Assembly: GCA_029582265.1 (NCBI GenBank)
Contig: CM055816.1
Coordinates: 39,192,466-39,256,465, forward strand
Direction: 5' to 3'
DNA length: 64,000 nt
DNA from: Zoroaster sp. YZ-2022
Taxonomy: Eukaryota; Echinodermata; Asteroidea; Forcipulatida; Zoroasteridae
The notes under the pieces: generated by a model
What the model saw: only the letters and a program-made list of their open reading frames with translations
Database searches by the model: none
What the model was told of the DNA's origin: nothing
Shown: positions 1-11,311 of the stretch, one piece after another
Numbering within the stretch: the stretch's first letter is position 1
How the letters are laid out: each line of letters opens with the position of its first letter
Program-made: the position numbers and the translations under genes

Positions 1-497
1 TTATTGACCGATCTTAATGTTTTTTGGATTTTATGAAAGGGAATTCAATAAGTAAGATATTTTTTATTATTTATTTTACTGTAAAATGATATCTTCAAGG
101 TGATAATAGAGTTTGTAAAATTGGCCTTTGAACACAAGCTTTCTGTTGTGTAAGAATGTGTGCTTCACGCTTGAGTGGTCAAACAATGCGGTCACCAGCG
201 GTTGTTTATGTCAAAACAATTCGGTACTGAGAGGGTTAAAGGGTTAATATGGTCAGACTGTATTTTTTTTTAAATTTATTTATTCTGGTTTATTAAAAAA
301 AAACATGGTTGGCAGTCACATAAGTGACTGAAATAACCTTGCTTACAATTACAACTATACAAAAAGCATTTTAAAAATACATATTAAGCCATTTAAAAGA
401 AGAATTTTTTTATTTTTTTTGGTTAAAACAGCAAAATTGCAGTGGTGAAAAACAAAAAAAGAAAGAAAAGAAAAATGTATACAAATTATTATTAAAA
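1..497. other. AT-rich sequence, no gene seen
   Basis: No coding region is recognisable. The stretch is AT-rich with A/T runs at 265-300 and 400-480. It may include the 3' UTR and tail of the minus-strand LINE fragment that follows, because the T-rich runs lie where that element's poly(A) would be, but no clear element end is visible. Confidence 0.4.
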
Positions 498-758
498 TTA
501 TAAAATTCTTGCAAGGGCAGGAATAGTGGAGTTCTTATATCTTTGTGTTCTACAATGGGGAATAATTAAGCCAGAGGTGGTAGTATCCCTAAGTTCCCTA
601 ACAGTACAACTTGATTTCTGAGGAGGGAGCATATGTCTAAACTTACTAGAATTCAACAATTTATTGCCAAACTTAACGAGCAAATTATGTCTTCTAGATT
701 CTAACGAAGAAATTCGTAAGAGTTCTAGAGTCATATAATAACTGTTGTTGACATTCAA
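498..758 (-). pseudogene. C-terminal fragment of a non-LTR reverse transcriptase
   Basis: An 86-codon frame on the minus strand ends in a pattern typical of the extreme C-terminus of LINE reverse transcriptases: a Leu-Arg segment, then CRTQRYKNSTIP and a final hydrophobic Arg-Ile-Leu block. The upstream part has a Leu-Glu-Ser-Arg-Arg segment with hydrophobic spacing expected for the region just before it. Only the last ~85 residues are present and no palm domain is found upstream, so this is a 5'-truncated LINE copy, as is usual for target-primed retrotransposition. The clade (CR1, Jockey or other) cannot be decided. The motif match is visible; the assignment is from memory of the family. Confidence 0.5.
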
Positions 759-1511
759 GAGGCTTTAGTACTAAAGTGGGAAGCAATACAGCAGATGGTT
801 GTTGGTACAAATACACATGACTGACCAAAAATAAAATATATTTCTACGCACGCACAAAGCGGGTACACGTTGCATTTGGATGGGGAAGACCAGTGGACCA
901 TCTTCCTGGGAATGGCTCCCCATCCACAAATCCACAAAAAGACTAAACATACATTGTAGAGTCATGCATGATGTGAAATTTTTAAAATAAATAACTTACC
1001 TATGTTATCATCAATATATCTCTTTTCAAAACCGGATTTGTCCAATCCCGATACGCAGAAATGTTCTGCTTCAGCAAGTGGCGATAACCGTTTTCTCCTT
1101 GACATTTTCTGGGAATGGGACAATTTTTGTCATCCTAAAAATGATGATTTTCAAGCAAACAGTGAGAATTCTACAGAGCTAAAGTCAGGGAGGGTGTGTA
1201 ATGTGTGTGTCATATCTTGATAAATTATGACGCATCTAGGTGTGTCAAAAGTGAAACTTGGTCAGTCAAGCATCTGCAAGATGTGCGCCATATATCAAAA
1301 TATGCATTTTTTTATTTAAAAAAATGGTGCATCAAAAATGTCTTCATTACAGCGACAATACGTTTATTCAACATTCAAGACATTATCCGGTGTTATTAGC
1401 CTTGTGAACCTGATGTCAACTGCGTGCAATCATTTTGTTTTTAATCAATCGCATGGTCATATAAAGCCAATTCTACTTGTTAAGCCAACTTCAGGCTAAT
1501 TACCAATAAAC
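759..1511. other. No gene recognised
   Basis: Several short frames are open on both strands, but none has a recognisable domain, consistent splice sites or clear codon bias. Nothing repetitive stands out. Confidence 0.4.
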
Positions 1512-1666
1512 CACGGTATTACATGTATGCGCCATCTTGTTCACAGGGCAAAATGTCGCGTAGCATGTACGCAAAAAACTTTTTACCCATAGCTAGCACT
1601 AAACGTTATTGCCCCTTGTGTTTGCTATTGCTAGCACCCGTAAACAAGATGGTGCATACTACCGTG
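1512..1666. mobile_element. Short inverted-repeat element (MITE-like)
   Basis: The left arm (about 1512-1548) opens with CACGGTATTACATG and contains GCCATCTTGTTCAC. The right arm (about 1637-1666) is its imperfect reverse complement, with GTAAACAAGATGGTGC and ending ACCGTG. The arms are about 30-37 bp around a ~90-bp centre with no coding capacity. No convincing target duplication is visible, so the superfamily is unknown. Confidence 0.5.
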
Positions 1667-1724
1667 AAAGTGTTTGCCCCACCATCTTACTTTAAGCAGG
1701 CCTAACTGTTATAAAACAGGGAAA

Positions 1725-1943
1725 CGTCTTTTAGTCGTCAGAAAAAGACGTCGTTTTGTTTTGCATATACGACCAAATTAAGACATTTATAAGACGTTCG
1801 ATAATTTACGTCTATAAGATGTCTTAAAGACGTCGTGTGCCCACTGGGTAAGACGTAATAATCACGTGGGACGTACAACGTCTTTATGACGTCTTACATC
1901 TGTGCAAATTTACGTCATAAAGACGTCATTTGAAGGCGTCATA
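1725..1943. repeat. ACGTC-rich repeat, target of the Harbinger insertion
   Basis: About 220 bp dense in GACGTC, AAGACGTC and GTCTTA words in both orientations, including near-palindromic AAGACGTC stretches. The same word set resumes directly after the Harbinger element (AAAGACGTGT from 5747), so the transposon appears to have landed inside this repeat. Probably a non-autonomous inverted-repeat transposon of its own, but its ends were not resolved. Confidence 0.45.
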
Positions 1944-2363
1944 AGGTCTGTCTCATAAGTCAACGTAAGGGACGGACGTAAACCTAAATTAACGTGCATG
2001 AGTGTGCAGTAGGCCAAATCTGATAGGCCTATACATGTCACGTGGATACCTCATTATTCCATTTTGCGTACCAAGTTCTGAATTGGAGGTCGGCCATATC
2101 AAAATGAACTTTGCACTGGATAATAGAATTCGATGGCAGAACTATATAGACCGCCCATTTGGGAGGGCCTATGTGGCTTTCCTTCTTAATAATAGCCTAA
2201 TTCCGGTGGTTGACTTGATTGTAATGGTAAATAGGCGCGTATTAGAAATGGCCAATGAAAATAATTATTTTCTCCTAAACTGAATTGATGAGGTAACTGA
2301 CATTATTGACGCCATGGTGTGTATTGGCAATCAATAGTTATCGAATGCCTTTCCCGACCTGCA

Positions 2364-3536
2364 ATGATCTTGGCCACAGACGACTTTGCAATGGATAGGC
2401 CTAGGTTGTGTTTGCTCGCTCTTCCGCCGCCCGTCATACCACCGCCACCACTGCTGCTTCCACCGGTAGTTCAGGATATAGAAGTGCGTCTGCCTCCATT
2501 GCCTCCAAGACTGGATGAAATTCTGACTACACGACCAAACGCCCCGTACGGTGGAAACGATGTGTTTTCTAGACTACGAAATCACGAAATGGATTTTTGG
2601 TACATGACAGGTGAAACTGTTGCCTCTTTCCAGCAGATAGTGGAGGACATTAGACCTCTTCTGGACGACGAAACAGAACGGCACAGGCCTCATTGACTAT
2701 CGGTGGAGAACCGTGTACTCCTTTTTTATTATTGGATCAAGAAATATCCGGACATTGTCGAGATAAGTGTACTTTTCGATATTAGCAAACAATCAGTCAG
2801 CAGGGAACTGTATTTTATTACTGACATTTTGTGGACGTATTTTCAAGAGGGCATAACTTGGCCAACGGATGAAGAGTGGGAACAACTTCGGGGCAATTGG
2901 GATACTATTCCAGACGCTGTAGGAGCGATTGATGGAACGGTTCATACAATCGAGATGCCAGCCGCGGAGGATCCCCACCTGTTCTACAGTGGTCATGTCC
3001 ACAGATATTGTATGAGTACCCAGGTCATCATCGACAATCGAGGAATTATACGGTACCTTCATGTAAGTATAATGAAGCTTATTTGACTGCGAGACTTGGT
3101 GGGATTACTTTACCTGTTTGCATGTACATCAGTATTACTGTAGTGTAAGATTTTTCTATCTCCATTTCAGTCTGGTTTCCTCGAGCACTCCACGGATGCT
3201 CGGCAATACCGGTTGATGGCACCCGTTGGTCCTGACAGACAGTTGTCACTGCCAAACGACTGTTTCATTCTGGCGGATAAAATCTATCCTGGTGAACGGC
3301 CCCTGCTGACGGCTTGGAAAGTCAACGAGATTGGACCGGATCAACAGGGAAGAAATTTTTTCAACATAGAACATGCTCATTTCCGGGTACATGTCGAGCA
3401 TGTAATGAGGACTCTAAAAGAGTACATAATTCTTCAGGAGCGATGGCGTCATCCCAGGGAGAAGCTGACGAAGGTTGTCGACATTTGTGGGTGTCTTGCA
3501 AATCGACATATCCAATTGATTCATGAGATCAGATAG
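2364..3536 (+). pseudogene. Harbinger-type DDE transposase, two exons, one in-frame TGA
   Basis: Exon 1 runs from the ATG at 2364 to 3063; the intron (3064-3169) has a GTAAGT donor and a TTTCAG acceptor; the last exon ends with the TAG at 3534-3536. The DDE_Tnp_4-type core is visible: AIDGTVHTI around 2929-2955 (first Asp), ADKIYPGERPLLTAW around 3260-3320 (second Asp), and a terminal segment with VEHVMRTLKEY (likely catalytic Glu) near 3390-3425. A basic HTH-like region (ISVLFDISKQSVSREL) precedes the core. The reading frame is continuous except for a TGA at 2694-2696, with the same frame resuming at once. That looks like a single substitution rather than wholesale decay. Upstream of 2364 the frame is open back to 2319 with only a GTG. 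A short frame at 2002-2283 could be an additional 5' exon but has no recognised domain. Confidence 0.8.
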
Positions 3537-3894
3537 ACAAAACTGTGATAGACTTTGATTATACAGCAAGAAAGACTGGACGTGAACAAAAAATATTTTA
3601 TTGATTAAAAAAATAGCCAATACCTGTTGTTTTATTCTATCAGCAACACTAGTTTGAACTTCAAAATAAAATATTTCATTAAATAAAAATATGAACACAG
3701 TCTTAAAACTCTTCCCAAGTTTTTCAAATCATGACCGGACATGTACAAAAATGCCCTACTGTAGTGTCGCCTCTGAGAGAGCCCAAAGTGGAAGTTGATG
3801 CACAATAGTCGGGCATGTTACATCAGAACTATCAGTATCAGTAACCAAGCTAAAAGCAGCTTTGTGGTTGTCGGAAGCAGAATCAGCAGTAGAT

Positions 3895-5274
3895 CAGTCT
3901 TCTTCTTCTGAAAAAAAATTGAAAGATTGTTTGTAAGCGGAGAAAACGTCTATCAACAAGTTAATGACATCACAGCGATGTCTATTGTTCCCGAAGGAGG
4001 GGAGAGATTTGACAAGACCATGAGAAGGAAGGGACAAAGGAGAGAAGGAAAAGAGAGAAGGAAGGAAGAAGAGAAGGAAAGAAGGATTACTGTCAAAGCC
4101 AAAATTACTTACCGAGGTCCTCGCCCATCAGCATTGCTCTCTGCAGTCGTACAAGTTCGCGGGCCTCCCGCAAATAATCACGGTATTCCTCTTGGTTTTG
4201 TCTGGCCAATTGCCAGAGAGTTTGTCTTCTCGGTCGGTGCTCCTCCCTTGGTTGCTGTGGGTTGGGGACATTGGGTTCTTCCTCAGGAGCTGGATCAGGC
4301 TCAGGATCAGCGGGCTCTGCAGGGGCCTCAAAGAAGATGTCGACGGGATTGGCAGGCTGGATATACCTTCTTCGGTTTAGTCGTTCTTGCTGGTCAACTG
4401 CCAGTGGTGGCTCGGGTTGTTCTGGCGCTTGGTGGACAACTACTGGCATGACTGGCGGCTCTGCTGGCTCAGGTTCTGCCAATTGCTGGACTGGTGGTGC
4501 CAATTGCTGTGGCGCTGGCTGGGCTTCATCTGCTCGTTGTGGCGGTTGCCGCCATCTTGCGGCCGGAACCTGGGCGTAACGCATCTCCCTTTGACGTTCT
4601 TCGACACCACTGAAATGTAAAAATGCAAGATGTACATGTATATGTTGAGAGCCGGCAAATATGACAGAATAAGAACAGTTTTAATAAGAATTCCACAATT
4701 ACATTGAGAGTGCTGCAACGGCGATACCATTCATGATAAAAATGAATGAAAGCAAAAATGATCGACTTCTACAAGAATGGACAACTTTCAAGACAACTTT
4801 CCACCCCCTTCTGATAAGGATATTAACCCCATCTCGGGCCAGGTATCTCCGTCTCGAGCATACATCTTCAAAATAGTACCCCTTTCTTTGATTTCTCGGG
4901 GAAGTGATCTTAATATTGATCCCCAATGTTCAATTTCTAGGGGATTTCACACCCGAGTTTTGCTTCCAAAACACCCCCCCCCCCCCGATGAAATCAGAAC
5001 ATGCATGCGGCCCCTTAGTTACTTGAGTGGGGGGGGGGGGGTATGCATGTACTTACTCTGCAATTTCTCTGCCGATTACTTCTCTAATTCTTCGCCTCAG
5101 CTGTTTGGCGGTTCGCCTCCCGTACAGCTCCCTGACGCGTTCAGGCAGCCGGCGGATGTTCTGTCGGATGTGGGCCAGGATCCTGACATAGTTGTTTCTG
5201 TGTTGTTGATAACCTTCACGGAGGAGTGTTATCTCCTCCTGGCCCACACCCACCCTACCAATTGCCTCCGCCAT
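3895..5274 (-). CDS. Second Harbinger protein (Myb/SANT-like candidate), three exons
   Basis: On the minus strand the ATG is at 5274. Exon 1 is 5274-5057, followed by a GTAAGT donor (5056-5051). Exon 2 is 4609-4113, after a TTTCAG acceptor and before another GTAAGT donor. Exon 3 is 3908-3895, ending in TGA. All junctions are in phase, giving about 242 residues. The first ~70 residues are helical, basic and Arg-rich, as in the compact DNA-binding module carried by the second protein of Harbinger elements. The middle is a Pro/Gln/Glu-rich linker and the end is again basic and helical. In this superfamily the partner binds DNA and helps nuclear import of the transposase. That role is inferred from position and architecture; no strict SANT tryptophan pattern is visible. 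The short third exon is the weakest part of the model. Confidence 0.6.
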
Positions 5275-5746
5275 ATGATGTAAAATACTTATTAAACTGC
5301 GATGTGTATTCTTCGACTACTACCAAATAACGAACTAAAACTAGGCCTATATACATAGTCTAAAAGTCATGAGATAACAACAATTAATGTCACTCAATTC
5401 AATTTGAATAGCCGGCTTTTCCACTGTCCACGACCACACATCTCTTATGTCATACTTATGCCGATCCTTTGTGTGCCGACATTTGGACAATAGGGCTATA
5501 GGTGCCTCTCAGTGAAAGATAATTTATTCCCATTGTTGTGCACGGGGGCGGTCGTGACGCGCCGTTCCGACTACCTCTCAGACAATGAAGCTTGTATACG
5601 TCCAACAGTAACGAGGTGACAGTCAGCGCTCCTGGTGTAAGAAATCGGGTGACCAATCAAATCTCAGGTTACAAGCCTGAGCGTAACCATACGTCCATTT
5701 TAGGTTTACGTCCGTCCCATACGTTGACTTATGAGACAGACCTATA

Positions 5747-6139
5747 AAGACGTGTAACACAACGAGATTAACACATGATTTTTACGTGTTTCTGCTATCA
5801 GGGAAACAGGCATTCACCTTGTAAGAACGGATGAAAACACCAGGAGTTTTTTTTTCTTTTTCTGTAGTGTTGGATGTGGATATCAGACGCTGAACATTCC
5901 TCATCAGGTGTATGCTGTGTTTTTTTTTACTTTGATCTGCTTTTATTCTACAATCATTATGACAGGGGGCACATCTTGTAACTGATTCACTTCAACTGAT
6001 TCACTTCAGTGAGCACACACTCCTCTTCCCCAACCCCTATGATCCTAGTCTCAACAGTTCCCACCTGCGCGCCTCAACGAACTAATCCTCCAGCATCCAT
6101 TCATGGGATGATCCTCCAGCAGTCTACTTAGTCTACACA
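5747..6139. other. Gene-free stretch with one arm of a direct repeat
   Basis: No coding region. The segment 6036-6130 (CAGTTCCCACCTGCGCGCCTCAACGAACTAATCC and following, split here only as a description of position) recurs in the same orientation at about 6995-7070. The two copies flank the inverted-repeat element at 6140-6953, as if that element had inserted into, or been duplicated with, an older repeat. Confidence 0.45.
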
Positions 6140-6953
6140 TGGAGGAAGAAAACAGGAGTCACAACGAAGGCATATCAAAGGTTCAATGTCTTTTGCCGCG
6201 GTCGTAAAACTTCCAAGCCAGCGCTAATCGTTTAATCCGATTATCGAGGAGAACCAATTAGCACTTCGGAGTGGCCCATTGAAAATACGTTACGGCCGCC
6301 CGCTACGCTTACCAGTTTTACGACCGCGATAATCCCCTTGTGTACAATGTCTTTTGCCGCTCGGCCTGCTCGCGACCAGCATACATAATTGGAGGGTAGA
6401 AATCTGTAGCAAACGAATAAACACAAAACGTATGCGCACTACTTTTCGCGGGCTTTTTATATTGCGCAGTTCATTGTCTTCAATAGCGATTTTTCCACCG
6501 AGTATTTTGGTGTTTTGATCGTCGAATTTGGCGAATCCGAAGCTGACTTACGGTAAATATAACATTCAGATGTTACAATAAAGTGTCTTTTTAGCAACTT
6601 ATTTTAAGGATATTTCCGGTGATCTCCGGAAGCCAACAAATTGTCAAATTCAAAGACGTGTTGCTTAGCTTTTTATCATTTCAATCCTCATATTTGTGCG
6701 ATGCTGTGCAATGAAGATATTGCAGTGTTGGATTCGTAGGTCGAGTTGGATCGGGAGCCAGCCTTCCGTGTAGTGCAATAGGACAACGCGTCAGCAATGC
6801 GCGCAATGCGCATGTGCAAAGAAAGCCTGGCTGTAGTTATCCTCGATAATCGGATTAAACGATTAGCGCTGGCTTAGAAATTTTACGACCGCGGCAAAAG
6901 ACATTGAACCTTTGATATGCCTTCGTTGTGACTCCTTCTGTTTTCTTCCTCCA
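6140..6953. mobile_element. Non-autonomous inverted-repeat element with ~110-bp arms
   Basis: The left arm at 6140-6249 begins TGGAGGAAGAAAACAG, passes through TTTTGCCGCGGTCGTAAAA, and ends at TCCGATTATCGAGGA. Its reverse complement is at 6841-6953 with few differences, including a 3-base indel. The ~590-bp interior has no recognisable open frame. A shortened, diverged piece of the arm (TTACGACCGCGATAA and CAATGTCTTTTGCCGC) also appears inside at about 6315-6362, so an internal duplication is likely. No target duplication was identified with confidence. Confidence 0.65.
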
Positions 6954-7084
6954 TGGTCTACAGCAGTCTACTCCTCCCCCTACCACCAGGATCCACAGTT
7001 CCCGCCTGCACGCATCAACGCACTAATCCACCAGTCTTCGCGTAATCGTCCAGCAGCCTACTTAAGCAGCAACATTCCCCAGAG

Positions 7085-7215
7085 TCTGGCATTCTCCCAA
7101 GGACGATCAGAGCACACTGATCGAAACGTCGAGTTGTACCTCCAGTTCTTTTCAGAACTAATTACTACTCAATTGAGATTCCACATGGTGTCACCGCAAT
7201 TAGTCTTACTTATAC
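7085..7215 (+). repeat. Copy 1 of a dispersed retroelement-like 3' tail
   Basis: Contains GATCGAAACGTCGAGTTG, then AGTTCTTTTCAGAACTA, then ACATGGTGTCACCGC. The same ordered blocks recur on the minus strand near 54010-54125 and on the plus strand near 55085-55195. The block order resembles 3' regions of Penelope-like elements as I remember them, but no reverse transcriptase lies beside any of the copies, so only the repeat family is certain. Confidence 0.5.
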
Positions 7216-7994
7216 ATTTTTACATAAAATCAATAGAACATACAGGCCTTTAACAGTTGCCGTGGGTGTCCTATGCTTTTGCCGTGGTGTCCTTTCAAAT
7301 TTACATTTTCCTCGTAGAAGTGCCCCACAGCAGAGGAAAATTGCTGTGCCCCTTCAAGAGCGCAGTTAAAGGCCTGAACATAAATAAAAAGCTAAATGAT
7401 AGCCATTTTTTTTCATAGTGGCTCCTTGTTTTTAATTTATTCTATTAACATTTGTTGTGAATTAACAATCAGTAGAATGAGACTTAATCATGCAACCTCT
7501 CGTTTACCACAGTGCTTGCTATATACTGACTTAGCTAATGAGCAGCCTTGATACTCTGTTCTTGAGAATATACAGTTTCTCCTTGGTAAAGGGCACCTCT
7601 ATGAAGAAAATGTCAATTTCTATTGGAACGTTTCAAGGAGCAACACCATGAGGCATGTTATTGTGGTTTTCCGTTTTTGTTTTGTCTGTTTATTTATTTT
7701 TTAACATTTTGTATGTATTTGTGCAATTAATCTATTATATAGTTCACATTGTACGGTTGGGCATCATGGTAGCATCACTTGGTTACAGACACGCTTGATT
7801 TTATCACTATTGGGCCTGGAATCCATTTTTCAAAGGCTGCTTTGCTCTACTCTGATTCATTATCAACGTAATAATTGAGATCCATTATAATTGGATTCTA
7901 TTGAGAACATATGGAGACAGGGTAATAAAATAACATGTCAGCTTACCTGTTTGTTTTTGATCTCCAGTATGATTACATCTGTGGATCTTTGATA
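7216..7994. other. No gene recognised
   Basis: AT-rich sequence without recognisable coding potential, RNA gene or repeat structure. Confidence 0.4.
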
Positions 7995-8228
7995 GATCTT
8001 TGATAATCAGTTGGACGGCCAAACGGTCTGTGCTCCAGCGTTACCGTGGAGTCCCCATGGTTAGAGACTTTCACCAAAACAACCATTCATAGATAAACGT
8101 GGATTAACATCGCCAGATCTTTGATAATCATTTGGACGGCCAAACAGTCTGTGCTCCAGCGTTACCTTGGAGTCCCCATGGTTAGACACTTTCACCAAAA
8201 TAACCATATAGATGAACGTGGATTAACC
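7995..8228 (+). repeat. Tandem duplication, two units of about 121 bp
   Basis: Both units begin GATCTTTGATAATCA (7995 and 8116) and continue through TTGGACGGCCAAAC, CTGTGCTCCAGCGTTACC and GGAGTCCCCATGGTTAGA to a shared GAACGTGGATTAAC-like end. A handful of substitutions and small indels separate them. Non-coding. A G-rich run (8259-8277) follows. Confidence 0.75.
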
Positions 8229-10596
8229 AACGGCGGCGGAACACTCTTAAAAGTGGGGTGGGGCGGGGGGGGGGGATAAGGTCCAGTCAGTGTTCCGGGC
8301 AGGATGAAATTATAACGTAGGGGCACACAACAGTCGAAAGAGACGAACCATCGACCGCAACATTAGTGTAGATGCTCCCGGTTTCAGCGGTGGAACAAGG
8401 GTTAAAGTATTAAAGTAACTATTACATTGTGTATTTTTTGTAAATAAACTTAGTGCTCAAGTATTTATCACAACCGTAGAATATTTTTAACGTATTGGCA
8501 AACTCAAAGTGTATCGAAAAAGTGTGTTGGCCCGAAACGGTATTGCATGACTGGCTAGCCCAGAATATATGTGGACTATTTTCTCCTATTATCGCGGTAT
8601 CCCTATTTTCCGCGACAATTTTTTGTTTTGCGTTGCCATACTCACCTTATTGGCGATTTTCAACTCGGTCATCGGCAACCACGTACTTTCTGCCGATCTG
8701 AATGTTTCCCCAACGGACGAATTTTCGTTGACCATGTCTGTCAAAAGTACTCTCGTATCATTTTAAGTTTCACGTTTTATGTTGTTCTGTCCTTTGGAAT
8801 ATCTGTGCATATGCCCCGTTTCAATTGTAAAAAGTTCACCCTCAATACGGGCAATTCTCCATCGTAGTGGAATCGACCAACAATGGAGCGCGGGGGTCTA
8901 AAGAAATTCAGGCCTTTGTAAATAAATGTCTAAAATATTTTTAAATTGTTTTCATCTGCTGGGAAGTTTAACACCGCCACGCTTTTCAGGCCATTGAACA
9001 ACTCCTTTCCGATTACCGCGATAACGTGAGAAACATCCCCAGATTTTTCACTGCACGCATGCACATTTTTGGACATCTGAGACAACGTAGATGAATGTAA
9101 TCAAACCACTGGTTTGATTACAGAATGTAATCGTACAGGCCGAATAGTTCACGGTATGCGGGATGACCTTCAGAGGCTCATGTCGATTATGAAACGCCAC
9201 CATGTCAGTACAGCACCAGAAGTCCGAGCGCAATTCATAAAGCCCTCATCAAGAAGTGAAGTAATTATGTTGTCAGTATATATGAACATGTGTACATGAA
9301 CAAATACATGCAGGAAATTTATTTAAAAAAATAATTATTATTTCCATGGCCAGTCATAATGACTGAATTTCAAAATATCATTTTCACCAAGTTATTTTAT
9401 TGAAAGAAATCGTCAATTGTGTTGCCGTATGTGTGGTTCAGGTAAAACAAATTCACACAGAATGTTTTCTTTATGTTTGTGACTCTCGTAGGTACACTGA
9501 CACCCCTGGGTCAACACCAGCGTTTGTTGTTTCGCTTAAGTGATGAACAGGATTTTCTTTATTACTATAATTTAAAGAAAGGTGAAAGTGCTACAAAATT
9601 AAATTGCTAAACAATCAAATTTAAATGTTTGCTGGCTTCAAAGCCGTACAAAATACATTGAAAAGACATAGGATATTACACGCTTACCAGTCTAAGGTGA
9701 CTAAGACTCCGTAGTTAAGTCAGTTGTCGTACTCGTGGTAGTGGTAGTTCATCACAATAATTAACGACTATAACTAGCCATGAATTTAACATCCAATCTG
9801 AATTTAGAGCATACAAAATGGGGATGACTTTAATAATATAAATAACGTTAGGCTTACTATAATAGTATAACTTAAAAGGTAATTAAATCTGAAGAAAAAA
9901 CACATATTCAAGTCAAATGCCAGGTCTGACTGAACATACAGCCGTATAATGGTATACAATGAAAATGTTTATACGAACATGACTAAAGAATGCAAAATGT
10001 TTATGTAAATTCACTTGACTCAGACGAGAATCTAGATAGCAGGCCTGGCTCGCCCCATGTTTAACAGGCTACGCATAAAATGTAAACAAAATGTTTAAAT
10101 GACCTGACATTAAAATTCATGTATTGTTATTTCAAAGGTTACTTGATGTGAGGTGTGTAAATTTTAACTCATTTGAAATCATAAATACATGTAACGTTAC
10201 AAACATGTTATTGATTCATATCCATGGCCTAAACCAGCATGTTTTAACAATAACATTTGTATAAAAATAGACTAACACTACAGTAACACGTTAGGCCCAA
10301 TAATTCACAATAAAAAGGTCATTCCTCAGCGTTCATGAATACATGTTTGCAGAATATGCTTCTTTTTGATCTTCCGTTAAAAATAAAAGAGTATTGAGTA
10401 TTTGTTGTTATTGTATGAGTTAAAGAACATGTACATGAACGTGCTAACTCATAAGCCACTTCGCCCCTTTCATGATACCCACTACCACCTTTAAATATGT
10501 GCGCGAAGTTGTAAGGGGGCGAAGTAACTCCAAACTTACCTGTTTTTTTCCCATGAAGTTTGACATCTTGAGAGATAACTTGATGTTTGAAATATT
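8229..10596. other. Gene-poor stretch with protein-like but unrecognised pieces
   Basis: Around 8500-8880 several overlapping frames are open on the plus strand, and fragments of the minus strand also read open, but no domain was recognised and no splice model was supported. From 9300 to 10440 the sequence is AT-rich with no coding signal. A perfect-arm palindrome lies at 9097-9121. Nothing else is supported. Confidence 0.4.
9097..9121. repeat. 25-bp palindrome
   Basis: GTAATCAAACCA, a central C, then its exact reverse complement TGGTTTGATTAC. It could be the centre of a small inverted-repeat element or a dimeric protein site. No wider arms were found. Confidence 0.7.
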
Positions 10597-10788
10597 TTGG
10601 CCCATTTGCATGAAAAAAGAGACATTTGTCACTCTGATTTTTACGACGAAGCTTTCACATGCAGAAACAGTGCAGACCATGTGAGATATTTCCCTAGTGA
10701 CCCATTCCATCCCGACCAACAACCTCTTCCCGATCCGGACGACTACGAATACGGACAACTGTTCGATCAGACACCTGAAGAACCATAG
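10597..10788 (+). CDS. Unrecognised acidic, proline-rich frame
   Basis: A 63-codon frame whose last ~30 residues are rich in Asp, Glu, Pro and Tyr (for example DPFHPDQQPLPDPDDYEYG) and end at a TAG. The composition is more protein-like than neighbouring frames. It runs antisense to, and overlaps, the end of the phospholipase-like remnant on the minus strand. No family recognised. The ATG is weakly supported, and the frame may be a terminal exon or another remnant of the same insertion. Confidence 0.25.
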   Translation: MAHLHEKRDICHSDFYDEAFTCRNSADHVRYFPSDPFHPDQQPLPDPDDYEYGQLFDQTPEEP

Positions 10789-11252
10789 CATCTAATTCAT
10801 CAACTGGCAATTCTTGTAAAATCATGAGTTCCGGGTCCGCAATAATTATATCCCCATAAATGTACGGGAAAAGGAAGAAACGGTTTATCACATTCGGCAG
10901 GTGAATCTAAAAATGGTAATTTACTGACGGCATACGATCCTTCATCATTTGGATATTTCCAATTAAAACCAGCTATAATTTCTTCATTCGAATGATGGGA
11001 ATCGACCCATGATTTGGTCAATACGTGAACCCAATTCATCCGATTTTTAAAATCTTCATCCGGTGATGATACTTGTTTATAAGCGATTCTGACTAACGTG
11101 GGTGCATCGCATATCATTTCTGCTGTAGCATATTGTATCCTTTTTGACATTCTCCACGGATTAAATCCCAATGTTGGAATTTCTTGTACCCCTCTACCGG
11201 CCGCTTCTTGCGATCCTTCACCGTTTCTAAATGATGGATATAAAGGAGCCAT
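10694..11252 (-). pseudogene. Remnant resembling the phospholipase A2-type region of a parvovirus capsid protein
   Basis: The minus-strand frame beginning at 11252 runs 150 codons. Near its end it has GYNYCGPGT, the form of calcium-loop motif seen in parvoviral VP1-type phospholipase A2 domains. It then hits a stop. In the next frame the following stretch (about 10845-10780) carries a Pro-Val-Asp-Glu-Leu-Asp segment that would correspond to the helix before the active-site His-Asp, but that His-Asp pair is not conserved. The coding potential is therefore broken by at least one frameshift and an altered active site. The first ~110 residues are not recognised. Similar phospholipase-like domains also occur in other large transposons and viruses, so the parvovirus assignment is inference. 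Confidence 0.4.
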
Positions 11253-11311
11253 AATTTATATATCTCTTTTACGTTGATACATATGATGATGCGGTTTACG
11301 AATACCACTAA

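Larger units (their letters stand above)
1944..5743 (+). mobile_element. PIF/Harbinger DNA transposon, about 3.8 kb, with both ends
   Basis: The left end AGGTCTGTCTCATAAGTCAA is matched by the reverse complement at the right end (5699-5743). The terminal inverted repeats run about 45 bp with only a few mismatches. The trinucleotide ATA flanks both ends (1941-1943 and 5744-5746), consistent with the 3-bp target duplication of this superfamily, although TWA is more usual. Inside are the two genes expected of an autonomous Harbinger: a DDE transposase (plus strand) and a basic, proline-rich second protein (minus strand), arranged convergently. Poly-C and poly-G runs at 4977-4986 and 5031-5041 lie in the intron of the second gene. 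The transposase is interrupted by one in-frame stop, so this copy is probably inactive, though it is recent enough that its ends and splice sites are well kept. Confidence 0.85.

Noticed and set aside
3927..4451. 174-codon plus-strand frame with a Lys/Arg/Glu-rich start
   Set aside because: It is antisense to the well-supported spliced second Harbinger gene, and its basic part is a purine-rich run.
8495..8870. Overlapping frames of 65-98 codons
   Set aside because: Hydrophobic pieces in several frames on both strands, but none with a domain, start context or splice model strong enough to call.
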